NCBI GenBank assembly: GCA_013792005.1 | Contig: VMSU01000032.1 | Location: 1 to 33,235, forward strand | From: Desulfobulbaceae bacterium | GTDB lineage: Bacteria > Desulfobacterota > Desulfobulbia > Desulfobulbales > VMSU01 | Reading direction: 5' to 3' | Length of the DNA stretch: 33,235 nt | Part shown: positions 25,908 through 33,235 of the stretch, piece by piece | Numbering within the stretch: position 1 is the first letter of the stretch | How the letters are laid out: each line of letters opens with the position of its first letter | Position numbers and translations under genes: made by a program | The notes under the pieces: model-generated | What the model saw: only the letters and a program-made list of their open reading frames with translations | The model's database searches: none | Told to the model about the DNA's origin: nothing

Positions 25908-26399
25908 TTACTTACTGAATCTGTTGCCTTTGTTGAGTCGGTTCAACTCCCGATCGTTTTCCCGCTGTTTGATGGAATCGCGTTTGTCGTAGAGTTTTTT
26001 ACCGCGGGCCAGACCTAACGCCACCTTGGCCTTGCCGTTAGCCTTAAAGTATATCCTTAAAGGGATTAAGGCAACCCCCTTTTCCTTGACCTTGCCGATT
26101 AATTTCTTGATCTCGCTTCTGCGAAGTAAGAGTTTGCGTGGCCTCATCGGGTCAGGAGCTGAGTTGGTAGTGAAGGCGTAAGGTGTGATGTGCACATTAT
26201 AGAGGAAGACCTCGTCTTTGACGATTTTGGCGTAGCCATCACCGAGATTGGTCTTGCCCTCACGCAGGGATTTGACTTCCGGGCCAAGAAGGGAAATGCC
26301 TGCCTCGATGGTTTCTTCAATGAAAAAGTCATGGGTTGCCTTTCTGTTGGAACCAATAACTTTGCCGGGTGTTGGTGTTTTCTTGGGATGTTTGGTCAT
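25908..26399 (-). CDS. smpB: SsrA-binding protein
   Basis: A 163-residue SmpB, which binds the tRNA-like part of tmRNA and delivers it to stalled ribosomes. The OB-like barrel contains RKATHDFFIEETIEAGISLLGPEVKSLREGKTNL and YNVHITPYAF. The basic tail includes LGLARGKKLYDKRDSIKQREND, which enters the empty mRNA channel. The ATG at 26399 with GAGAG upstream is preferred over an in-frame TTG at 26414. It is next to its RNA partner ssrA (44 bases away) and follows the GspE/PilB gene by 11 bases. Confidence 0.96.
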   Translation of the reverse strand: MTKHPKKTPTPGKVIGSNRKATHDFFIEETIEAGISLLGPEVKSLREGKTNLGDGYAKIVKDEVFLYNVHITPYAFTTNSAPDPMRPRKLLLRRSEIKKLIGKVKEKGVALIPLRIYFKANGKAKVALGLARGKKLYDKRDSIKQRENDRELNRLNKGNRFSK

Positions 26400-26410
26400 A
26401 ACATGTGCTC

Positions 26411-28222
26411 TCAACAGGATCCAGTGATCCTGATAGCTTCCTCGTAAGTCGTGATGCCCTTTGTGATTTTTTGCCAGGCATCGGTCATCAGCGGAGTCAT
26501 CCCTTCGCGGATGGCCATGGTCCTGATTTCTGACACTGGGGCGTTGATGCTGGTCATTTGCTTGATTGATTCACTCATGGGGAAGATTTCGAAGATGCCG
26601 CAGCGCCCAAGGTACCCTGTCCCCCGGCATTGCTGGCACCCCTTGCCCCGTTTCAGAGTTAGGGGACCGCTGGGGGGGGATGGGAATCCGAAGCCGCCGA
26701 GTTCACTGGCATCAATGATAAAGTCCTCGATACAGTGAGGGCAAATGGTTCTCACCAGGCGTTGAGCCATGGCTCCGAGCAGGGTTGAGGCAATTAAGAA
26801 CGGCTGCAGGCCGAGATCGGTCAGCCGAGTGATGCTCGATACGGCGTCGTTAGTGTGCAGGGTAGAGAAGACTAAATGTCCGGTTAGCGCTGCCTGGACG
26901 GCATAGTGGGCGGTGTCAAGGTCGCGGATCTCACCGATCATGATGATATCCGGGTCTTGACGGAGGATGTTGCGCAGGATGGTTGAAAACGTTACATCGG
27001 CTGAGCTTTGCACCGAAATCTGGTTGAACTCCTCATGAATCATCTCCACCGGGTCTTCGACAGTAATGATGTTTTTTTCGGGGGTGGCGATGTTCTTGAG
27101 GGTGGAATACAGTGTTGTCGATTTGCCACTGCCGGTGGGGCCGGTGACCAGTACCAGTCCATGAGGGGCAGAGATGAAGTCCTGGTAAATGGCAAGATCA
27201 TGAGCGGAAAAGCCGATATGGGTGAGATCCTGGAATAGAATGTGGGGGTCAAGAATTCGGAGTACCGCCTTTTCGCCAAAAGCTACCGGGACTGTGGATA
27301 CCCGGATCTCTGCTTCATCTCCGCTGCGGTTGACTTTGATCCTGCCGTCCTGCGGGCGTCGTTTTTCGGCAATATCAAGCCTTGACAGGGATTTGATCCG
27401 GGAAATGAGGGCAGGGTGCACTACCTTGGGCAGATTGTAGATGGTGTGCAGGACTCCGTCGATCCGTAGCCGGATGACGCTGGTGTTACGTTTTGGTTCG
27501 ATGTGGATATCACTTGCCCGCTGTTCAAAGGCGTAATTAAAAAGATGATCTACTGCTCCCTTGATGTGTTGGTCCGAGGAGGCGATCTCAGCTGACGAGG
27601 AGATGTTGACATACTGTTCGAGGTTGCCCAAGTCAACTTCCGGGCCTTTGAGGTTGGTCTCAGCAGCTGAGATCGAGGACTGGAACCCGAAAAATTCGCC
27701 TAGGATTTTCTGGATATCACTCTTGGTGGTGAGGTGAGGCTGAATTTTGATTTGGTTGGCTCGTTCGATATCCTGCAACAGTTGGATATTTGCTGGGTCA
27801 TAGATGGCTACGTCCAGGACGCCGTTTTTGATCGCAAAGGGTAAGAGCAGATGCTTTAAGGCAAAGGGTTGGGGGATGGTCTTGGTGACCGTCTTTAGAT
27901 CAAGTTCCAGGGGGTCGAGTTTCTTGAATGGCAGGTTTTGGTCTTTACCGACCTGGCGGATGATGGTCTCTTCGGTTAGCTCCTGTCCCGGTGACGCCTT
28001 AATGTCAAAGTGTAGGGAGACGATAATATCGATTAAGTCCGGAGGGGTGGTCCTTTGCTTGTTGGTCGTTTGCTGCTGGCGGAGCAATTTGGTCCGTTGT
28101 TGATGCTTCTTGATGGTGATCTGCTCTATCTGTTGTGCTGTGAGCAGGCCATGGGCCTTGAGTAGGTCCAAGAGGTAGGCTTCGTTATGAATTGAGGGGT
28201 GGCCGGGTGTTGTTGGTTGCAT
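26411..28222 (-). CDS. GspE/PilB-family secretion or type IV pilus assembly ATPase
   Basis: A 603-residue cytoplasmic hexameric ATPase that drives pilin or pseudopilin assembly. An N-terminal MshEN-like domain (about 60-180) precedes the ATPase core: Asp box around EDPVEMIHEE, Walker A GPTGSGKST at 361-369, Walker B DPDIIMIGEIRD at about 423-434, and His box ALTGHLVFSTLHTND. A four-cysteine zinc motif is split as CPHC and CQQC near the C-terminus. No other pilus or type II secretion genes are in the window, so the system it serves is unknown. The GspE and PilB alternatives cannot be separated from one protein. Confidence 0.92.
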   Translation of the reverse strand: MQPTTPGHPSIHNEAYLLDLLKAHGLLTAQQIEQITIKKHQQRTKLLRQQQTTNKQRTTPPDLIDIIVSLHFDIKASPGQELTEETIIRQVGKDQNLPFKKLDPLELDLKTVTKTIPQPFALKHLLLPFAIKNGVLDVAIYDPANIQLLQDIERANQIKIQPHLTTKSDIQKILGEFFGFQSSISAAETNLKGPEVDLGNLEQYVNISSSAEIASSDQHIKGAVDHLFNYAFEQRASDIHIEPKRNTSVIRLRIDGVLHTIYNLPKVVHPALISRIKSLSRLDIAEKRRPQDGRIKVNRSGDEAEIRVSTVPVAFGEKAVLRILDPHILFQDLTHIGFSAHDLAIYQDFISAPHGLVLVTGPTGSGKSTTLYSTLKNIATPEKNIITVEDPVEMIHEEFNQISVQSSADVTFSTILRNILRQDPDIIMIGEIRDLDTAHYAVQAALTGHLVFSTLHTNDAVSSITRLTDLGLQPFLIASTLLGAMAQRLVRTICPHCIEDFIIDASELGGFGFPSPPSGPLTLKRGKGCQQCRGTGYLGRCGIFEIFPMSESIKQMTSINAPVSEIRTMAIREGMTPLMTDAWQKITKGITTYEEAIRITGSC

Positions 28223-28498
28223 GGATTGCCATTGACGGTGATGCGAATGTCTTCGGTGCCGGGGACATGGTGGAAGAGAGGATCATTTGCCGGCAGCATA
28301 AACTTAAGTTAAGGACTCAGGTGGGTTGCCCTATTGAATCAGTTAGTATCATACTATGAATTTCAATATTTTTCTCGGTAAAATTCTTTTCCGGGGAGAA
28401 GTCCATTATCTTCCGTTTCCATATTGGCATATATGGTTTATATGTATTAGCCTTGCGTGCTGATCTTTTGTGTCCTAACCAGCTCTTGGTTGCAGGGG

Positions 28499-28694
28499 AA
28501 CATTGATGGCGTCGCAAAAAGTGCGATCTACTGCGTCCCCGTCCAACACCAGCGGGGATTGAACTGAATTGCGTGGCGGTTTTGCTCGTTCGGCATACCA
28601 TATGTATGGCCTCACTCACAAAACACACCCCGCTCCTTGTATATCGCACCTTTTGCTTAGCCATTCCCGGACTTTTTGCGAGATTGTCAACATT
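28499..28694. repeat. MITE-like inverted-repeat element
   Basis: The ends AACATTGATGGCGTCGCAAA (28499) and the reversed TTTTTGCGAGATTGTCAACA (ending 28692) match at most of 25 positions, sharing TCGCAAAAAGT. A second inner pair (GTGCGATCTA and the reversed TATATCGCAC) strengthens the symmetry. A 115-codon open frame on the minus strand across it (28317-28664) has no protein-like pattern. The element accounts for the middle of the 560-base gap between the ATPase gene and the YhaM gene. Nothing else is recognised there. Confidence 0.6.
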
Positions 28695-28780
28695 AGCACG
28701 ATGTAATCCATATAATTATCGTAATTTGGGGTAGATTGTCAGGCTGCAACTCAATGTTAATTTGGCACATGTGATGTTCC

Positions 28781-29821
28781 ATGACTCTTGAAAAAAATCT
28801 TTTTGTTACCGATATCCAGGATAACCAGGAGGTAAAGGGTCTCTTTCTGGTTAAAATGGCGCGTTTGTCCGAAACCAAAGCCGGCAAACCGTTTTTAACT
28901 CTTGAGTTGATGGATCGGACAGGAGAGATTTTGGGCAGGGTCTGGGATAATGCCGAACGGCTGGCCTCTGTCTGTCCTGGTGGGTCAGTGGTGATGATCA
29001 GTGGCCGGGCTCAGTCGTATAAAGGAGTCCTGCAGCTGAGTGTGAACGGCGTTGAAGGCATAATTGTTGAAGGTGCGGACTGGGGGCTGTTTATTCCTGC
29101 GACGTCGGCTGATATCGAGGTGATGGCCGCTGAACTCATTGCCCTGATTAAGAAAATTGAAGATAAGGATATCCGGAGACTCTTGCAGGCCATAGTCAAG
29201 GATCAACCTTTATGGGCAGCATTCAGAACGGCTCCGGCGGCGAAGACCATGCATCACGCCTATATCGGTGGGCTCCTTGAGCATACCTTGGGGTTGTGCC
29301 GTCTGGCCTGTTCGGTGTGTGTTCTTTATCCGGCGCTTAATAAGTCGTTGTTGTTGGCCGGGGCCATTCTCCATGACCTGGGCAAGATTAAAGAATTTTC
29401 ATTTGACGTGCCGCCTTTCGATTATTCCGAGCAGGGCAGGTTGCTTGGACATATGACGATTGCCCTGGATATTATTCAGCAGAAGTTATCCGGATTGCGT
29501 GATTTCCCCGAGCGCACCGCGACTATGATTAAGCATCTGGTGGTTAGCCATCATGGGAGTCATGAGTTTGGCTCGCCTGTATTGCCGATGATTCGTGAAG
29601 CCTTTGTTTTGAATTTTCTTGACGATCTTGATGCCAAGATGAATTATCTCGATCGGTTGAGTAGTCAAACACCTGTCGGGGAGTATCAGTTTACGGAGTA
29701 TCAGCGGAATATGGCGCGGTTCCTCTTTGTCACCGGTCATCCGGCTCAGAGTGATGAGAGGTCCGAGTCCGAGACCGTTCAGACAGAGGAGGGGCAGCGT
29801 CAACCCTCACTTTGGGGTTAG
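28781..29821 (+). CDS. YhaM-like 3'-5' exoribonuclease (OB fold plus HD domain)
   Basis: A 346-residue protein. The N-terminal OB fold (about 10-95: VKGLFLVKMARLSETKAGKPFLTLELMDRTGE) binds nucleic acid. The HD domain contains MHHAYIGGLLEHTLG, AILHDLGKIKEFSFD and HLVVSHHGSHEFGSP with the metal-binding His and Asp residues. YhaM of Bacillus trims RNA 3' ends and can act on single-stranded DNA. The C-terminal tail is divergent. The start ATG lacks a clear ribosome site. It lies 4 bases before holB, so both belong to the same operon. Confidence 0.9.
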   Translation: MTLEKNLFVTDIQDNQEVKGLFLVKMARLSETKAGKPFLTLELMDRTGEILGRVWDNAERLASVCPGGSVVMISGRAQSYKGVLQLSVNGVEGIIVEGADWGLFIPATSADIEVMAAELIALIKKIEDKDIRRLLQAIVKDQPLWAAFRTAPAAKTMHHAYIGGLLEHTLGLCRLACSVCVLYPALNKSLLLAGAILHDLGKIKEFSFDVPPFDYSEQGRLLGHMTIALDIIQQKLSGLRDFPERTATMIKHLVVSHHGSHEFGSPVLPMIREAFVLNFLDDLDAKMNYLDRLSSQTPVGEYQFTEYQRNMARFLFVTGHPAQSDERSESETVQTEEGQRQPSLWG

Positions 29822-29825
29822 CGCC

Positions 29826-30833
29826 ATGGCCCTGATCCGGTTTTATGATATCGCAGGACAAGATAAGGCCAAGCGATTGTTACGCCTTGCCTCTGAACGT
29901 CGTAAGATCAGTCATGCCTATATGTTCCAGGGGCCTGCCGGGGTAGGGAAGAAGATGACTGCCAGGGCTTATGCTGCCTTCCTTCTCTGTCTGGGGGTCG
30001 AAGATCGGGACGATAGTTGCGGCCAGTGCCCGTCCTGTCGAAAGATAGCTTCGGGAAATCATCCCGATTTTTTGGTGATTGAGCCGGATGGCGTTCAGAT
30101 CAAAATCGATCAGATCCGGGCATTAAAAAAGGAATTGTCCTATCCGCCGGTGGAGGGAGGTTGGCGTGTAGTGCTGCTCGCTGATATCCACCTGACCATG
30201 GCTCGGGCGGAAGTGGCAAACAGTCTGCTCAAAACCTTGGAAGAGCCTCCTGCCCAGACTGTCTTTATCTTGACCGCAGTTGAGGCTGCGGGTATTTTAC
30301 CCACCATTGTTTCTCGGTGTCAGGTGGTCCCTTTTTATCCCTTAGCCTTCGATATTGTGGCAGCGGCCTTGTTGGTCTCAGGTGATGTGTCTGCTGAGCG
30401 AGCACGCACTCTGGCCTCCATTGCTGAGGGCAGTCTTGGCAGGGCAATGGAGTTGGCTAGCACTGAGCTGCTTGAGGTTCGGAAGAGTATCGCCGAGGGG
30501 TTGACTGGAATCACACCTGCCCAGTCTGGGGCGGTGGAGCGGGTCTTTGCCTTGGCCGAGCGGGCTGCCGTGGCCAAAGATGAATTGGAGAACTTGCTGG
30601 AGCTGTTGATCTTTTGGGTGAAGGATTTGATGGTACAAGGGGCTGGTGGACCAGTCGAGGCCCTGGTCAACCAGGATTTGTGTCATCTTGGTGATGAGGC
30701 TGGCCGAAGGTGGAATTTTTCGCAGCTCGGCGAGCGGCTTACCATGATCCGGCAAGCGCAGAAGCAGTTGCGTCACAACTGTAACCGGGCGTTTGTCTGT
30801 GAGGTTTTGTTTTGGAAGTTCGTGCAGTTATAG
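29826..30833 (+). CDS. holB: DNA polymerase III delta' subunit
   Basis: A 335-residue clamp-loader subunit. Residues 1-50 give the AAA+ fold start (HAYMFQGPAGVGKKM), a degenerate Walker A as expected for delta'. The zinc module uses Cys55, Cys65, Cys68 and Cys71 (CGQCPSCRKI). SLLKTLEEPPAQTVFILT and ILPTIVSRCQVVPF follow as in the family. The ATG at 29826 was chosen; the frame is open further upstream into the YhaM gene but that part is not conserved. Delta' works with DnaX and delta to open the sliding clamp. Confidence 0.92.
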   Translation: MALIRFYDIAGQDKAKRLLRLASERRKISHAYMFQGPAGVGKKMTARAYAAFLLCLGVEDRDDSCGQCPSCRKIASGNHPDFLVIEPDGVQIKIDQIRALKKELSYPPVEGGWRVVLLADIHLTMARAEVANSLLKTLEEPPAQTVFILTAVEAAGILPTIVSRCQVVPFYPLAFDIVAAALLVSGDVSAERARTLASIAEGSLGRAMELASTELLEVRKSIAEGLTGITPAQSGAVERVFALAERAAVAKDELENLLELLIFWVKDLMVQGAGGPVEALVNQDLCHLGDEAGRRWNFSQLGERLTMIRQAQKQLRHNCNRAFVCEVLFWKFVQL

Positions 30834-30886
30834 ATGCTGATTACCCCCGTAGTTGAAGGCAAAGATATTGTTTAAGGTGTTGATAT

Positions 30887-32083
30887 ATGGATGAACCTAA
30901 GGAAGAGGTTGTTGAGAGCGATTTGCCGGAGATAGCAGCGGCAACGGAACAGTTGAAGTTATATCATCTCAGTTTCAGGAAAAAGCTGCAGCCTAAGGCA
31001 GCCTCTTCAAAAATTTTGGACTTGGTCGCCGGCGAGCTTGTTATGGTCCACACTGATCATGGGCTGGAACCTGCTTATGTTTGTGGCAGTGGGATTGAAC
31101 TGACTCCGATTAATCCTGGAAAAAAGGCAGACTTGTTGCCTATTCTCAGGAGAGCCAATAATGATGAAGTCTCTCGGTATCATAATTTAATTCAGCGTGA
31201 AACAGAGGCAAAGACCTATTGCCAGCGAAGAATTCAGGATTTAGGTTTGGAAATGAAACTGCTTCAGGTGGAGCGCTTCTTTAATGGCAGCAAGGTTATC
31301 TTCTATTTTAGCGCTGAGACACGAGTGGATTTTCGTGATTTGGTCAAGTCCTTGGTTCAAGAGTTCCGTACCCGGGTAGAGATGCGGCAGATTGGAGTTC
31401 GGCATGAAACTCAGATGCTGGGTGGTATTGGCTGCTGTGGCCGGGAATTATGTTGTGGTCTGTTTATGAAAGATTTTTCCCCTGTTTCGATCAAGATGGC
31501 CAAGGAACAGGATCTGCCTTTAAATCCGGCCAAAATATCGGGTGTCTGTAATCGCTTGCTCTGCTGTTTGACCCATGAGTACGAGACCTATAAGGCGCTG
31601 AAAAAGGGGATGCCTAAGGTTGGCCGGGTCATCACTTTTGAGGAGCGGCCGTTTAAGGTCACCCAGTGTAAGACCTTAGATGGTAAGGTGACCGTGACAT
31701 CAGTTGATACTCCAGGAGATACCAGGGTGTTAACCCGTGATGAATGGGAAAAGGGGATTTCGGCAGTCAAGGAGAAACTGCCTTCTGAAGATCGTCAAGA
31801 GGCGAAAAAGCCTACTGCCCCACCCGTGGACGCAAAAACTCCAGCGTCAATAGCTGCCCCGGCGGGAAAGCTATCGTCATCCGGCAAACACCATCCTCGC
31901 GCTAAACAGCCGGCGCTGGGTAAATCTCCCCAGTCCCAAAAGCCTCTTGCCGGTAGGACCCCAGGCGAAAAGCCTCAGGGAGGAAAACCCGAGCCAGCCA
32001 GGACTGAAGGGGCAAAGCCCAGTGGGGGTAAGTCGCATCGTTCACGGAGATCCCGGGGGTCGAAAAAAGGAAAGACGCCATGA
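30887..32083 (+). CDS. ricT: RicT/YaaT-family protein (PSP1 domain)
   Basis: A 398-residue PSP1-domain protein. In Bacillus the RicT-RicA-RicF complex carries iron-sulfur clusters and acts with RNase Y; here the partners are unseen and the function may differ. Typical stretches are RHETQMLGGIGCCGRELCCGLF and ISGVCNRLLCCLTHEYETYK, giving a cysteine-rich cluster site. The last 110 residues are low-complexity Lys/Pro/Gly-rich (repeated KP and GGK units), unusual for the core family, and could bind RNA. The ATG at 30887 follows AAGGTG. Its stop overlaps the metG start as ATGA. Confidence 0.92.
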   Translation: MDEPKEEVVESDLPEIAAATEQLKLYHLSFRKKLQPKAASSKILDLVAGELVMVHTDHGLEPAYVCGSGIELTPINPGKKADLLPILRRANNDEVSRYHNLIQRETEAKTYCQRRIQDLGLEMKLLQVERFFNGSKVIFYFSAETRVDFRDLVKSLVQEFRTRVEMRQIGVRHETQMLGGIGCCGRELCCGLFMKDFSPVSIKMAKEQDLPLNPAKISGVCNRLLCCLTHEYETYKALKKGMPKVGRVITFEERPFKVTQCKTLDGKVTVTSVDTPGDTRVLTRDEWEKGISAVKEKLPSEDRQEAKKPTAPPVDAKTPASIAAPAGKLSSSGKHHPRAKQPALGKSPQSQKPLAGRTPGEKPQGGKPEPARTEGAKPSGGKSHRSRRSRGSKKGKTP

Positions 32084-33235
32084 CAGTGTATGTAACAACC
32101 CCGATTTTTTATGTTAATGCCGAGCCCCATTTGGGGCATGCCTATACCACCATTGTCGCTGACACCTACAGTCGATTTCAGCGTCTGGCAGGGCATGAGG
32201 TCCGGTTCCAGACTGGAACGGATGAGCATGGTGACAAGATTGCTGCCGCGGCCGCTGCTGCAGGCGTTACTCCCCAGGAGTATGCCGACAGGATCAGCGG
32301 GATGTTTCGGCAAGTGACGGGGCCGCTGCAGATCAGTTTCGATACCTTTATTCGCACCACTGATCCCGCCCATAAGCAGGTGGTGCAGGCAGTGTTGCAA
32401 AAATTGTATGACCAGGGCGATATCGTTCTGAGTGAATATGCGGGGCTCTATTGCCAGGGCTGCGAGCGGTTTCTGACCGAAAAGGAACTGGTGGGAGGAC
32501 TCTGCCCTGATCACCAGAAGGCGCCGACAGCCATCACCGAGCAAAATTATTTTTTTAAGATGAGCCGGTATCAGCAGTGGCTGCTGGAGCATATCAACGC
32601 TAATCCGGGATTTATCACTCCGGAGCGTTATCGTAATGAGGTCCTTTCTTTTTTGAGCGAGCCCCTGGAAGATCTATGTATCTCCCGGCCAACAGCGCGT
32701 TTGACCTGGGGTATTCCTCTGCCCTTTGACCAGAATTTTGTCACTTATGTCTGGTTCGATGCTCTGATCAACTATCTGAGCGGTATTGGCTATCGACCCG
32801 ATGGGGAGTCGAGTCCTGATTTTTCTCGTTTCTGGCCGGTGTCAGAGCATGTGGTGGCCAAGGATATCCTCAAGCCTCACGCCATTTATTGGCCGACCAT
32901 GCTTCAGGCTATGAGGGTCGGTCCTTACTCGAAGTTGCATGTTCATGGGTATTGGAATGTCAACGATACCAAGATGTCGAAGAGCATCGGCAATGTGATC
33001 AAGCCACTGGATCTGGTATCTTCGTATGGTGGCGATGCAGTGCGCTATTTTCTGCTCAGGGAGATGTCTTTCGGGCTTGATTCCTCCTTTTCTGCAGAGG
33101 CCATTGATGCACGCTATAACTCAGATCTTGCCAATGATCTAGGTAACTTGGTGAGTAGAACTCTGGCGATGGTTCAGAAGTTTACCTCAGGGCAGATTCC
33201 TTCCCCGCACGGTGAAGAGACCGACCTTGATCAAC
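32080..33235 (+). CDS. metG: Methionyl-tRNA synthetase (5' part, cut by window end)
   Basis: The first 385 residues of MetRS, which charges tRNA-Met. The class I motif HLGH is at 17-20 and KMSKS at 298-302. A zinc knuckle of the CxxC...CxxH type (Cys125, Cys128, Cys142, His145) lies in the connective peptide, like that of the Thermus enzyme. The tRNA-binding alpha-helical region begins at the end and the rest lies beyond 33235. The ATG overlaps the ricT stop as ATGA. The ricT-metG order is common in Deltaproteobacteria-type genomes (from memory of the family, not computed). Confidence 0.96.
   Translation, partial: MTVYVTTPIFYVNAEPHLGHAYTTIVADTYSRFQRLAGHEVRFQTGTDEHGDKIAAAAAAAGVTPQEYADRISGMFRQVTGPLQISFDTFIRTTDPAHKQVVQAVLQKLYDQGDIVLSEYAGLYCQGCERFLTEKELVGGLCPDHQKAPTAITEQNYFFKMSRYQQWLLEHINANPGFITPERYRNEVLSFLSEPLEDLCISRPTARLTWGIPLPFDQNFVTYVWFDALINYLSGIGYRPDGESSPDFSRFWPVSEHVVAKDILKPHAIYWPTMLQAMRVGPYSKLHVHGYWNVNDTKMSKSIGNVIKPLDLVSSYGGDAVRYFLLREMSFGLDSSFSAEAIDARYNSDLANDLGNLVSRTLAMVQKFTSGQIPSPHGEETDLDQ

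Noticed and set aside
28317-28664. 115-codon open frame on the minus strand
   Set aside because: It runs across a MITE-like inverted repeat, has no protein-like pattern and no ribosome site.
31975-32592. 205-codon minus-strand frame over ricT and metG
   Set aside because: It is antisense to two recognised genes and has no homology pattern.

Overview
The window looks like a chromosome segment of a Gram-negative, mid-GC bacterium, probably a Desulfobacterota lineage near Desulfobulbales. This placement is an inference from the gene set: an exonuclease VII large subunit, a LarE-type sulfur transferase, an unlinked GspE/PilB ATPase, a YhaM-holB-ricT-metG run, and a tmRNA whose tag reads ADDYNYAVAA. 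No ribosomal RNA or other strong taxonomic marker is present.

Left flank (1-7466). A two-component pair (NarL-type regulator and HisKA_3 kinase) lies on the minus strand, followed by xseA on the plus strand, a PilZ protein, tRNA-Pro(CGG) with a strong terminator, larE, and a secreted L,D-transpeptidase. Just upstream of the transpeptidase is the 3' remnant of a YcbK/MepK-like (DUF882) endopeptidase gene. It is cut off where a ParDE-type toxin-antitoxin pair begins. The parE gene is itself frameshifted.

Accessory island (about 8.4-25.5 kb). Almost every gene from 24874 down to 8743 is on the minus strand with little or no spacing, which suggests one long operon read from a promoter near 24.93 kb. 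In transcription order it holds a half-size HsdS, a GxxExxY nuclease-like protein, HsdM, two DinD-like proteins, an ORF6N protein, a full-length HsdS, an OLD-like AAA ATPase with a nonsense codon at position 7, a RhuM-like protein, a DUF1016/YhcG nuclease, a broken RecG/AlbA-type ATPase remnant, HsdR, a YgjP-like metallopeptidase and a second RhuM-like protein. This is a type I restriction-modification locus with many satellite genes. The island ends exactly at the 3' end of ssrA (tmRNA), and an imperfect 17-18 bp copy of that end lies at 8429-8445 next to its own terminator-like hairpin. No integrase is visible, so any element would be decayed or mobilised in trans.

The most unusual signal is a family of short repeats built on the unit CACGAATNNA, found at many gene junctions of the island. 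Two pairs form terminal inverted repeats: one pair brackets the GxxExxY gene, and a matching pair brackets a roughly 125 bp insert lying in frame inside hsdR. The same repeats supply stop codons for three genes and the start codon of the GxxExxY gene. A separate perfect 27 bp inverted repeat flanks the hsdS plus AAA-ATPase module.

Right flank (25.5-33.2 kb). ssrA and its partner smpB lie behind a GspE/PilB ATPase gene, all on the minus strand. After a MITE-like intergenic repeat come four plus-strand genes: a YhaM-like 3'-5' exoribonuclease, the DNA polymerase III delta' subunit (holB), ricT, and metG, which runs off the window end.
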